From an uncultured Anaerococcus sp. (lineage in GTDB: Bacteria; Bacillota; Clostridia; Tissierellales; Peptoniphilaceae), in contig NZ_CALTUX010000034.1 of NCBI RefSeq assembly GCF_943912825.1, positions 1-18,529 on the forward strand: a DNA stretch of 18,529 nucleotides, in the 5' to 3' direction. The notes below the pieces were generated by a model. The model ran no database searches. It was given only the letters and a program-made list of their open reading frames with translations, and was not told the origin of the DNA. Position 1 is the stretch's first letter; each line of letters opens with the position of its first letter. Below are positions 8,680 to 16,576 of the stretch, piece by piece. Both the position numbers and the translations under genes were made by a program.

Positions 8680-9330
8680 TTAGTCCATCCTATAACCTAT
8701 TCCTCTGACAGTTGTAATGACTTCCTTGTCTAATTTCTCTCTGATTCTCTTTATAGTCGATGTGAGAGTATTATCATTTACAAACTTATCCCTATCCTCC
8801 CAAAAGGTTTCCAAAAGCTGGCCCCTAGTGTAGACCCTGTGGGGATTTTTAATAAATAAGACTAGGATTTCATACTCAAGTGGAGTGACCTCTATATTTT
8901 CCCCCTTATAATAAAGCTTTGAATCATTTAAATCTATTTTTATATCCTTATAGGCAATAGTTTTATCTTGGCCAAGAGGAATAGTCCTTAAAACCGCATC
9001 AATTCTAGCCCTTAAAATAGCAAGGGAAAAAGGCTTTGTAAGATAGTCATCTGCCCCTTGATCAAGGGCATTAACTATAAAATTCTCATCATTCTTAACA
9101 GTTGTAACAAGGACCCTTATGTCTTTTTCCTTCAATTTTTCAAACAAATACTGGCCGTCCTCATCAGGCAAATTAATATCAAGAAGGGCCACATCAATGT
9201 CAATATTCATTTTAAAACTCGCCTCATAAAAAGACCCAGCTATTTCCACATCATAGCCATTTTTAGTCAGGTATTTTTTCATCTGCAAGGCAATATCTTC
9301 ATTGTCCTCTATAATTAAAATCTTCGTCAT
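8680..9330 (-). CDS. OmpR/PhoB-family response regulator
   Basis: A DNA-binding response regulator of 216 residues, the usual OmpR-family length. The receiver domain (1-~115) has the acidic pair E8/D9, phospho-acceptor Asp51 (ALLDINLPDEDG), Thr76/Thr77 and Lys99 (Y-L-T-K-P-F). The winged-helix output domain (~125-214) includes TPLEYEIL, the R-G-Q-L-L-E recognition region and TVRGIGYRMD at the end. It most likely controls the downstream kinase and ABC genes. It sits 29 nt after the GNAT gene with no terminator between, so the two are probably co-transcribed. The ribosome site is weak (GAGATATTG), suggesting low basal expression or coupling. No regulator binding repeat could be assigned with confidence. 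Confidence 0.94.
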   Translation of the reverse strand: MTKILIIEDNEDIALQMKKYLTKNGYDVEIAGSFYEASFKMNIDIDVALLDINLPDEDGQYLFEKLKEKDIRVLVTTVKNDENFIVNALDQGADDYLTKPFSLAILRARIDAVLRTIPLGQDKTIAYKDIKIDLNDSKLYYKGENIEVTPLEYEILVLFIKNPHRVYTRGQLLETFWEDRDKFVNDNTLTSTIKRIREKLDKEVITTVRGIGYRMD

Positions 9331-9359
9331 TTACAATATCTCAATTCTAGTAATTGTTA

Positions 9360-9764
9360 CTACAATAGTCTCATAAATCCACAACAGCCTAATTCAGAAA
9401 ATTCTTCAAAGCCTTGGGAATAATAAAATCCTATTGTTTCTGGGGCAATATCTGTTGTTAATTCAATTTGTCTAACATGAGGGTATAAATCCATCATAGA
9501 GTCAAGGAGGGTTTTACCTACTCCCTTTCTTTGGTAGTCTGGTAAGACTAATATATCTTGGATAAATATAATAGTATATCCATCCCCAACAGCACGAATC
9601 ACGCCAAGTAGTTTTTCATCTTCAAAGGCAGCTAGGATCTTCAATGAATTCTCATATCCCTTAATCAAGGCATCCATATCATCAGTATAAGAAGTCCATC
9701 CAACCGAATCATAAAGATCTCTTATCTGATCAACATTAAAATCTGTATATTCTCTAATTTCCAT
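9360..9764 (-). CDS. GNAT-family N-acetyltransferase
   Basis: A 134-residue single-domain GNAT enzyme transferring an acetyl group from acetyl-CoA to an amine. Motif A is clear: IQDILVLPDYQRKGVGKTLL with the pyrophosphate-binding loop Q-R-K-G-V-G (78-83). Motif B is seen as I-G-F-Y-Y-S-Q-G-F (111-119). The N-terminal segment (Y-D-S-V-G-W-T-S-Y) is typical of small GNATs similar to YhbS or YjcF-type proteins of unknown substrate. The ATG at 9762-9764 has AGGAGAG upstream. It is the first gene after the strong promoter at 9854-9882 and lies directly ahead of the two-component and ABC genes, so it may be the operon leader. A role in modifying an antimicrobial compound or envelope amine is possible but unsupported by the sequence. 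Confidence 0.9.
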   Translation of the reverse strand: MEIREYTDFNVDQIRDLYDSVGWTSYTDDMDALIKGYENSLKILAAFEDEKLLGVIRAVGDGYTIIFIQDILVLPDYQRKGVGKTLLDSMMDLYPHVRQIELTTDIAPETIGFYYSQGFEEFSELGCCGFMRLL

Positions 9765-9853
9765 ATTTCTCTCCTATTTGTTAATATTTCATATAAAAAG
9801 TCTAAGATTTAAGACTTCCTATTTAAAAATATCGTGTCTACATTTTTAACTTA

Positions 9854-9882
9854 ATCATATAACGACAGCCAATACTTGTCAA
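9854..9882 (-). promoter_or_regulatory. Consensus sigma-A promoter for the GNAT-regulator-kinase-ABC operon
   Basis: Minus strand: TTGACA (9877-9882), a 17-bp spacer, TATGAT (9854-9859). This is a near-perfect housekeeping promoter with a leader of about 85 nt before the GNAT start. CCAATA and TATTGG half-sites flank the -35 and could be an operator. A weak hairpin followed by U residues lies in the leader (9798-9817) and might act as an attenuator; that is speculative. Confidence 0.8.
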
Positions 9883-9988
9883 TTATATTAATTATTGGTT
9901 TACGTTAGCTAATTTTAATGACCTAAGCCTTTATATAAGCACATTTTATTTAAAATATAGTATAGTGTTATCATCAGAGAGGTGAAAT

Positions 9989-11837
9989 ATGAAAGTAAAG
10001 AAATTTATGATCCTAACACTAGCCCTTGCTTGTGCCTTTATAGCTAAGCCATCCTATGCTAATGAAGGTGATCAAAATAATGTTCCATTGACTAATCATC
10101 TTGAAAAATCAACAGAAGATTTGATGGAAGAAAAACAAAATCTAAAAAATTTAATAGAAGAAACTAAAAAAAGTCCTAATTATCTAAAAGCTTCAGATCA
10201 AATAAAATTCTTATATAATAGGGCAATAGAATTTAATTCTAAAGCCTTAGATCAGGATAGAAATGAATGGTTAATTTTTTCTATAGATAACCTAAAAAAA
10301 GATTTAGAATTGATTGAAAAGCTAACTAAAGATGATTATCAGGATGAGATTGAAACAAATGAAGATTCGCCTTATTTTAAGGACCCTTCATATAAAGTTG
10401 CTTATTTAAAACTTGATAAAGAAAAGAGATCTTTACTAGATGAGTTTGCAAAAAATAAAGATAAGCCTGAGGCATTGACAAAAGATGAGCTAAAAAATCT
10501 AGTCGAAGCAAGAAAATTAGTATTTAGAGGATAAAATAAAATCCGATGCTGATTTATTTGAAAAATACAGGAGAGCTGACATTGATGGACGAAATAAATT
10601 AATTGAAGAAAATAATAATGAATCAGATAATACATCCACAAATCCTTCTGAAAATGACTCAGTAATCGATGAGAATAAGGAAAATGAAAGCCCAAACCAA
10701 ACAGAAGATGACACACCAACAAATTCTCAAACTGAGTCAGAAGAAGATAAAAAAAGCAAATACAAATACCAATCTATGTTTTATATAAAAAATAAGACAA
10801 GGGAATTTTATGATAGGCTTAGCGATGACCAGAGAAAAGAATTGGATAAAATGAATACTGACGGTGATGGCGTATTAAGTATTGAAGAACTAGAAAAATC
10901 AGCCAATTACCAACTTCCGATTATGAAGGATAAAGATTGGCTATACCCTTTTATGTATGATAAAAACGAAGACGGTATCATAGATGATTCTGACAGAAAT
11001 TCAAACAATGCTTCTGAAAATACTGATAACACAAATAATCCACAAACAGGTACTACAAATAATGAAGAAAAAAAAGCTGAAGATTTAATAGATGAAAAAT
11101 ATAAAAATTCAGCATTCTATAATAATAGTAAGACTAAAGAAGCCTATTTAAAATTAAGTGATGACAGAAAAGAAATCCTTGATAAGATGAATACAGATGG
11201 CAAATATCCACTAACTATAGAGGAAGTCAAAAATTCAGGCTTATTTAAAATACCAGTTCATAAGGATGATTGGATATATCCATTTATGATTGATAGGAAC
11301 AATAGCGGAGAAGTTGGTGAATATGATGGACAGTTCGAAGATGCCGAACCTAATGAAAAACAAGCAAGTAAAAAGCCAAATGCTAAGATTATAACAAATC
11401 AAGAACAAGCAAGTCAAAATCAGTCTAAGCAAAGTCAAAAAGTAGAACCTATCCAAGGCCAAGAAAAAGTAGTAACTGAATCCAGCACTAAGACTGTAGA
11501 CCAGCAAGGTCAGGCACAGACTGAATCAAGTCCAAAGCTTATAACTCATAATGATAGACAGAGTCTTGCACAAACTGAATCAAATCCAAGGCTTATAAAT
11601 TATAGTGATAAACAAAGTCTAGCTCAAACTGAATCGAGTCCAAGGCCTGTAACTTATGATAACAAACAAAGCCCTACACAAGTAGTTGAGAAAGCTCAAG
11701 CAAAGCAGCCAATATATAAAACAGTTGCAAATACCAATGTAAAAACAGGTATCAAAGGGCTGGGAGCAATAGTGATTGTTTTAATAATTTCCACTATAGG
11801 ATCCCTCCTGCTAAGAAAAAAGAAAATCGAAAAATAA
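9989..11837 (+). pseudogene. Secreted EF-hand-rich surface protein with NVKTG sorting-like end, single-base frameshift
   Basis: The first part (9989-10534) starts with a signal peptide (MKVKKFMILTLALACAFI, cleavage near S-Y-A-N-E) after AGAGAGGTG. It stops at 10532-10534 in VFRG. Removing one T from the TTT near 10523-10525 gives VLEDKIKSDADLFEKY and continues in frame through 10776 to 11837, 615 residues in total. The chain has three related modules with F-Y/Y-F start, ARKL or DKMNTDG, and calcium-loop-like motifs: NTDGDGVLSIEE (10854-10889) and DKNEDGIIDDSD (10959-10994) fit the EF-hand loop. Acidic Asn/Glu/Thr-rich linkers separate them. Three 18-residue repeats follow, and the end is N-V-K-T-G, a hydrophobic helix and R-K-K-K, the plan of a sortase substrate with a non-LPxTG motif. 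Probable calcium-stabilised wall protein; ligand unknown. The plus orientation and two-sided isolation suggest a single-gene unit. Confidence 0.82.
11505..11666 (+). repeat. Three tandem 54-bp (18-residue) repeats
   Basis: Units at 11505-11558, 11559-11612 and 11613-11666 encode variants of Q-S-L-A-Q-T-E-S-N-P-R-L-I-N-Y-S-D-K; a fourth degenerate start (QSPTQ) follows. They form the stalk just before the membrane/wall anchor. Copies differ by several substitutions, so the array is not recent. Confidence 0.85.
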
Positions 11838-11878
11838 ATAAGAAAGTTTTATGATGTGTATAAGATAAGTTTGATTTT

Positions 11879-11912
11879 AACCAGAGTTAGAATATCCTAG
11901 CTCTGGTTTTTG
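11879..11912 (+). terminator. Rho-independent terminator of the EF-hand surface protein gene
   Basis: AACCAGAGTTAG and CTAGCTCTGGTT (11879-11890 and 11897-11908) pair with one U-G pair and a 6-nt loop, followed by a T run. The same stem arms occur near 18356-18384 in the other orientation. Confidence 0.9.
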
Positions 11913-11926
11913 TATTAAATAACTTT

Positions 11927-12127
11927 TTAATCATTCCTTCGCAAAAAATCAATCTTGGAAAAATCTTTATTGTTATTATTATCATTTCTATAGGAATCTT
12001 TTGAAGATTCCTCATAGATTTTTAGAAATTGTTCCATACTTGGTATCCTAAATTCAATTCCTTCAAAATTAACAAGGTCTATATCCTCTTCATAGATTCT
12101 TACAAAGTCATAAAGAGAGCTTATAAC
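11927..12127 (-). pseudogene. 3' remnant of a lost gene, possibly nucleotidyltransferase-like
   Basis: An open frame of 66 codons with good coding character but no start: ...SSLYDFVRIYEEDIDLVNF..., then G-I-E-F-R-I-P-S-M-E-Q-F-L-K-I-Y-E-E, an Asn-rich stretch and D-F-S-K-I-D-F-L-R-R-N-D before TAA (11927-11929). An in-frame stop (12128-12130) precedes it and no ribosome site is present. The pattern 'I-P-S-M-E-Q-F ... D-F-x-K-I-x-F-L' is reminiscent of the C-terminal ends of nucleotidyltransferase-like proteins, but this is a weak impression. It lies 21 bp beyond the stop of the membrane-protein gene. Confidence 0.5.
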
Positions 12128-12148
12128 TTAAAATTATAAATCTTTAAT

Positions 12149-12556
12149 TTAGTCCTTCAAAATATATTTTTCCATCCTATAGCAAATGTATACCATGCCT
12201 AGAATTAAAGGTATTAGTATAATAAACAAGCCAATAAGCCAGTCATATAGGTTAAAAAATTCACCAGATACCATCGTAATCAAGCTAATGACAAGACCTA
12301 CTAATCCTAACTTAATGCTAGATCTATACCAATATTCATTTCCATTTATCCAATTTGCCTCACTTTTAGCAAGTCTCGGCAAAAGATAATGGGACAAGCC
12401 TACATACTTATATGAATCTAATCTTTCCCTTCCTCCTCTAAGTTCTTCTCTAATTTCTTTTGGTGGATAGGGTTTTGGATTTTTTAAAAGATTGTAATTC
12501 ACGATAATAATTAAAATATTTATTCCTAACAATTGTAAATATAATTTATTAGTCAT
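12149..12556 (-). CDS. Small membrane protein, three predicted helices (135 aa)
   Basis: Predicted helices are at residues ~5-24, ~82-98 and ~104-127, the last ending in a basic R-M-E-K-Y-I-L-K-D tail. A Pro/Arg/Glu-rich cytoplasmic or outside segment (28-70) sits between the first two. The segment S-E-A-N-W-I-N-G-N-E-Y-W-Y just before helix 2 recalls the 'N-E-x-W-x-x-A-N-x-Y' signature of SdpI-family and related small membrane proteins, but the rest is too different for a firm call. The ATG at 12554-12556 has GGGGTGG upstream. It starts 23 nt after the methyltransferase gene and is probably the last gene of that transcript. Function unknown; SdpI-like immunity is only a possibility. Confidence 0.7.
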   Translation of the reverse strand: MTNKLYLQLLGINILIIIVNYNLLKNPKPYPPKEIREELRGGRERLDSYKYVGLSHYLLPRLAKSEANWINGNEYWYRSSIKLGLVGLVISLITMVSGEFFNLYDWLIGLFIILIPLILGMVYICYRMEKYILKD

Positions 12557-12579
12557 TTTCCACCCCTAATAAAAATATA

Positions 12580-13200
12580 TTAAGATACCTTCTCGGCAAT
12601 CAACACACCAATCGGTGCAAGAGCTCCATATAGCAAATTCATTTCAACTACTGAAAACCCTTGTTCCTCAACAAACTTTTCAAATTGTTCTTTATTCCAT
12701 TCTTGATACATTTTAAATCCAAAAGTAGACATCAAAGTCTTTTTGATTTTTCTTTCTTTCCCCTCTTTCCATAGAAAAGTAGGGGCAAATAAAATCCCAT
12801 TAGCCTTTAAAACCCTGTGAATTTCTTTCATTGCCCAATCTGGTTTTGGCATGATATGAAGAGCATTAGAGATTAACACACAATCAAATTTTTCATTTAC
12901 ATAGGATAAGGCTGTTGCATCTGCTGTTTCAAATGTAAGATTATCGTATTGCCCACGCTTTTTAGCTTCTATAATCATCTGTTCTGAAAAGTCCGTAGCA
13001 AGCCAGCTTTTCGTATGTTTTGAAAGACTAAAAGATAATTGACCAGATCCACAAGCAAGCTCAAGCACATCCATTTCTTTATTCAAATAAGGAATAATGG
13101 ATTCACAAACTTTATCATAAACCTCTTGATCTTTTTTCATAAAAGGTGCATAAAGCTTAGCAAATTTATCCCAAAAATTTTTATTGACTTTATCAGTCAT
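12580..13200 (-). CDS. Class I SAM-dependent methyltransferase, UbiE/type-11 family
   Basis: A 206-residue cytosolic methyltransferase. Motif I is V-L-E-L-A-C-G-S-G-Q (45-54), binding S-adenosylmethionine. The acidic residue at the end of strand 2 is Asp70 (LATDFSEQM). Motif II region is A-D-A-T-A-L, and motif III/post-III is C-V-L-I-S-N-A-L-H-I followed by E-I-H-R-V-L-K-A-N-G. This Rossmann methyltransferase group (Methyltransf_11/25) acts on quinones, lipids or small molecules; the substrate cannot be read from sequence. The start is the ATG at 13198-13200 with GGAG nine bases upstream. It sits 51 nt after the phosphatase gene and 23 nt before the membrane protein. Confidence 0.92.
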   Translation of the reverse strand: MTDKVNKNFWDKFAKLYAPFMKKDQEVYDKVCESIIPYLNKEMDVLELACGSGQLSFSLSKHTKSWLATDFSEQMIIEAKKRGQYDNLTFETADATALSYVNEKFDCVLISNALHIMPKPDWAMKEIHRVLKANGILFAPTFLWKEGKERKIKKTLMSTFGFKMYQEWNKEQFEKFVEEQGFSVVEMNLLYGALAPIGVLIAEKVS

Positions 13201-13251
13201 TTACACCACTCCTCTTAAATATAAATCATTAAATAAACCCCTATTTCAAAT

Positions 13252-13788
13252 TTATACATCTACTTCTACTATCCCTGCATCTTTTATTTGAAAATTCATT
13301 TCTTTATTCGTATAAGCAATTCCATTTTCCAAACACAATATTATATTAATAACTCCACCATGGGTAACCAGTAGGGCGTTTCTCTTTCCAACTTGCTTTT
13401 TAAAATTATACCAGGCTTCCTTAATACGAAGAAAAAATTCTTCCGGGCTTTCACCACCAGGCCATGTTTCCGTCCAAGCAAGTGTCCTCCAATATTTGCC
13501 AGGATATTTTTTAAAAGCTACCGATTTTTCCATACCGGCTAATAATCCATTATTAACTTCACGAAATTGAGGCAAATATGTGATATCTATAGAAAGTGAA
13601 TCAGCCACAATCTCAGCAGTTTCTTTTGCTCGCTTTAAATCACTAGAATAGATACTAGTAATACCCTTGTCTAATAATTTATGCTTTGCCATGTGAACCT
13701 CTTCCCTACCAGTTTCAGTTAAACCATAACCACTCCATCCACCGAGGCGATTGTCTGGATCAGCACCATGTCTCATTAAATAAATCAT
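13252..13788 (-). CDS. Histidine phosphatase family protein
   Basis: A 178-residue member of the phosphoglycerate-mutase/acid-phosphatase-like superfamily. It has the opening L-M-R-H-G motif with the phospho-accepting His7 and Arg6, then Y-G-L-T-E-T-G-R-E. Arg53 (S-D-L-K-R-A-K-E-T-A), Glu77 (R-E-V-N-N-G) and the second catalytic His143 (V-T-H-G-G-V) follow, so the catalytic set is complete. Family members dephosphorylate sugars, nucleotides or cobalamin intermediates; there is no clue to substrate here. The ATG at 13786-13788 is 12 nt after the stop of the glycine-zipper protein gene, and its GAGG ribosome site overlaps that gene's end, so the pair is likely co-transcribed. It may be a functional part of the cassette or just a neighbour. 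Confidence 0.93.
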   Translation of the reverse strand: MIYLMRHGADPDNRLGGWSGYGLTETGREEVHMAKHKLLDKGITSIYSSDLKRAKETAEIVADSLSIDITYLPQFREVNNGLLAGMEKSVAFKKYPGKYWRTLAWTETWPGGESPEEFFLRIKEAWYNFKKQVGKRNALLVTHGGVINIILCLENGIAYTNKEMNFQIKDAGIVEVDV

Positions 13789-13800
13789 TTAAAAATATCC

Positions 13801-14907
13801 TCATTGCTCATACTTAGATCCTAAGACCTCAAAGACAAGATCAATAATATCAATATCAAATTTCTCCTTTGAAATCCCACTTGACTCAAGAAAATCCTTA
13901 TTTTTTTTAAGTGATTTCCACAAGAGAGTTTTAGTTTCATCATCTATCTCAATTTTATAAAGCATATTGGCAAGTGATATAATTAAATCCTTATTATCGT
14001 CGTATATACTACTATTTGTATTTTTACTATTCGCATCTATAAAAGATTCAAAATCCTCTAGCGAATATTTTGCTTCTAATCCTTTGATTGGATTTATTAA
14101 AAGCTGTGTTGATGAATGCATTAAATTGACATAAGAACCTAGTGAGTATTGCTGTTTTTCTGTCATCAAATCATAGTCATTGCCAAAGGTGTTAATGTTT
14201 TCTATTGCCTCATCTAAGCTTTCACACTCGTCATTGATTCGTTTTATACGCTCTAAAATTTCTATAATTGCAAGTTCATATGACTTTATATCTCTATGAC
14301 TTATGACCGTAAAGAGATTCTCTAATTTCTTTTTATCATTACTATTCTTAAAAAAGAGTAATCCGCTCGCCAAAAGCGATACTCCTGCAATGGCCCATCC
14401 TACAGGACCAGCCATGGTAAGAAAAGCGTTACCTGCTGCTATTCCTCCTCCACCTGCAGCTAAAACTCCTCCTCCAAGCCATGCTAAAGCCGCATTTGTT
14501 GCTGCAGCACCACTTAAAGCAGAGATAGCAGTTCCTGTTGATGCAAGGCCAAATGTAGTTGCAACTCCCATAGCCGCAGTTGGACCAAATGTTACAACTG
14601 CAAGACCAAGGCCAGCGCCAGCTGCACCAGAGCCAGTATTTTTAACAAGTGTTTTTTTATATTCTTTTTCAATATTATCAGCTTGCTCTTTCCAAGCAGC
14701 TTTTTCCTTCTCCAAATTTTTATATTCAAATTTCTCATCACTTGGAATATTACGGATATTATCGAATAAGTCTTGGATTTTTGTCAATGAGTCATATAGT
14801 TTTTTTGTATGATTACCGAGATCTTCAATCGTAATATTAGTAAGATTTATTGTTGCTTGTAACTTGTCCTGGGCTTGTTGAAGTTTAATTTTTTTATTTG
14901 TTTTCAC
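13801..14907 (-). CDS. Glycine-zipper membrane protein of unknown function (cassette gene 2)
   Basis: About 368 residues from the chosen GTG start. An N-terminal helical, charged part (1-~90, K-K-I-K-L-Q-Q-A-Q-D-K and E-K-E-K-A-A-W-K-E-Q) is followed by ~95 residues (92-187) almost entirely Gly, Ala, Ser, Thr and hydrophobics with GxxxG spacing. Recognisable pieces are G-S-G-A-A-G-A-G-L-G, A-L-A-W-L-G-G-G-V-L-A-A-G-G-G-G and M-A-G-P-V-G-W-A-I-A. The rest is acidic and helical with no known domain. Such glycine zippers are typical of membrane-inserting or pore-forming segments. The GTG at 14905-14907 has AAGGAGG eight bases upstream, which is better than the upstream ATG at 14935-14937. It overlaps the preceding gene by 14 nt (GTGAAAACAAATAA), implying coupled translation. 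I recall similar unnamed proteins in Firmicutes and Bacteroidetes. No function is assigned. Confidence 0.85.
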   Translation of the reverse strand: MKTNKKIKLQQAQDKLQATINLTNITIEDLGNHTKKLYDSLTKIQDLFDNIRNIPSDEKFEYKNLEKEKAAWKEQADNIEKEYKKTLVKNTGSGAAGAGLGLAVVTFGPTAAMGVATTFGLASTGTAISALSGAAATNAALAWLGGGVLAAGGGGIAAGNAFLTMAGPVGWAIAGVSLLASGLLFFKNSNDKKKLENLFTVISHRDIKSYELAIIEILERIKRINDECESLDEAIENINTFGNDYDLMTEKQQYSLGSYVNLMHSSTQLLINPIKGLEAKYSLEDFESFIDANSKNTNSSIYDDNKDLIISLANMLYKIEIDDETKTLLWKSLKKNKDFLESSGISKEKFDIDIIDLVFEVLGSKYEQ

Positions 14908-16365
14908 AAGAATTTCCCTCCTTAAAATAAGAGTCAATGTCTGCTTTGTTTCGCAATATCTGATTCTTTAGAACATTTCTTTTCTCTGCTAAAAGAACAG
15001 ATTTTTCAAAGGCTTCTATATACATATCACTTTCCTTCAATTCCTGAGTAAACAAAAGGAAGTCTTCATCATCATATACTTCTGACAGGATTTTTAATCC
15101 ATCAATATAATCAGAAATAATTATTTTTTCTTGTCTTAAGGAAAAATTCTCCTTTTGTGCTTGATATCGTTTTAACCCTCTATTAGCCTCACCATATAAA
15201 GAAATTGTAAATCTACCTAGACCCACAATATTTAATCGCATCAAAAATTGATCTATTCTAAAACTCCCAGCCCCTTGGATAAATCCTTGGGCAAGAGCAT
15301 CTCCTACATCAAGTAAACAAAATGTTCCATGAGCCACGGTAAGCATTCTTTTTACACTAGCATTAGAAAAAGGCTCGCATAATTCCCACATCAAGGCAAA
15401 AAACCTATCCCCATCTTGATTATCCATAAAATATCTAACCAAACGCCTAATGGAATAAACCATCCTAACTAATAAGTCATTGACAAATACTGGTATAGCT
15501 TTAGCCGCTTCAAATCTTATATCATATCCTTGCTTATATATATCAAGAGCTAATTTATTGACAGACCTATCAAATTCTATATTTGAAATATTAAGCTTCC
15601 TCTTAATAGCAATAATATCATTTGTCCAAGCCCAGAAAGGTGAAGGTATACCCATACCTCGTCCCTTACTAGCTGAAGAGCCAGACATATCAGAAATCAA
15701 ATGACCCAGCCAATTTATAAATCCACAAAACAATTTAGCAGATATATTAGCTCCTTGGAGGACAAAATTATCATCAGCTTCCTGTAAAGAAATCAATTCC
15801 CCTTCGGAAACGAAATGCGATGTATTTGCAAACTGATCAAGAATTGAGAAGAATAATCCTAATAAGCTTGGATTATGGCCCAATGATTTAAAATGATGGT
15901 TCCTTGGATTAAGGTCAAAGACCATTCTCGCAGCATCACCCGCTCCTGTCTGGTCGTAGGGAATCTTAAATTTCTTCTCTAAATATTTTATTGCTGAGGA
16001 AAGAGAATCATTGTTATTTCCATCCCAACCACAAAGCTTAGCAAAATCCATAGTACGATTTTCAAACAATTGTCCGTAATATCCCCAATCACTGATTCAC
16101 CTGCTTTTCCCACAAGGAAGATATCCATAAGTCCACAAATTGCACCACTAGCAGCAGCAAGTATATAGTCAGTTTTATCACATTCTGGAGTAAGCTTTTT
16201 AAGCGTATTTTCATTTTCATTAAGTTTAGAATTTATCTCATCCATCTCAAGCTCTGCAAGCCTCATAGCCGTCTGTATGTTAGAAGCAAATTCATATCCC
16301 TCTTCACTTATACCAAGATCTAATAATAGTGCTATTTCATTATTCTTTTCACTCGAGATGTCCAT
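14894..16365 (-). pseudogene. ~490-aa conserved protein with His/Asp motifs (cassette gene 1), single-base frameshift
   Basis: The ATG at 16363-16365 follows GGAGGAG. The first frame (M-D-I-S-S-E-K, coiled segment ~35-62, hydrophobic ~67-86, F-L-V-G-K-A-G-E-S-V-I-G-D-I-T-D) runs into an unrelated tail and stops at 15988. Adding one T at the AATT near 16068-16071 joins it to L-F-E-N-R-T-M-D-F-A-K-L-C-G-W and gives 490 residues ending at 14894. Conserved-looking blocks are N-H-H-F-K-S-L-G-H (156-164), G-L-F-F-S-I-L, and G-H-L-I-S-D-M (221-227) leading to G-M-G-I-P-S-P-F. His residues, then a Gly-His-Asp block before Pro-Phe, recall the layout of membrane-bound YdjM-type hydrolases; that is inference. 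From memory, unnamed Clostridia proteins share these blocks. It overlaps the glycine-zipper gene by 14 nt, so the two form a cassette. Confidence 0.8.
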
Positions 16366-16576
16366 CTATCTCCTCCATTTGCCGTCTACTTCTAAATTTT
16401 TAAAAAATTCGAATCTTAAATTTGAGGTTTTCAAAACTCCGTTAAACCAAAGTAAATTCTTGATTAATTTTAATATATATAGAAATCTTTTCCTTGCTTA
16501 CAGCTTTCATACAAGTCTTATAGTTTTTATAACTTATAGCTTACAAGTGCAATAAGCATGGTTTTGTTGAATATCA

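Noticed and set aside
9798..9817. Attenuator or riboswitch in the operon leader
   Set aside because: Only a 6-bp AT-rich hairpin is seen and the leader is too short for a known riboswitch; noted in the promoter entry but not called.
10402..10722. Minus-strand open frames across the surface-protein frameshift
   Set aside because: They are antisense to the acidic linker region of the EF-hand protein, which has a continuous coding text in the plus frames; no start signals.
11505..11666. Tandem repeats as a CRISPR array
   Set aside because: The units are adjacent, in frame, without spacers and translate to a regular stalk repeat.
14303..14812. Pro/Ala-rich 169-residue open frame on the plus strand
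   Set aside because: It is the shadow of the Gly/Ala-rich zipper segment of the minus-strand gene; it lacks a ribosome site and its composition follows the antisense codons.
15988..16365. Stand-alone 125-residue membrane protein
   Set aside because: Its C-terminal tail is the wrong-frame reading of sequence that continues sensibly in the next frame; one missing base explains both.
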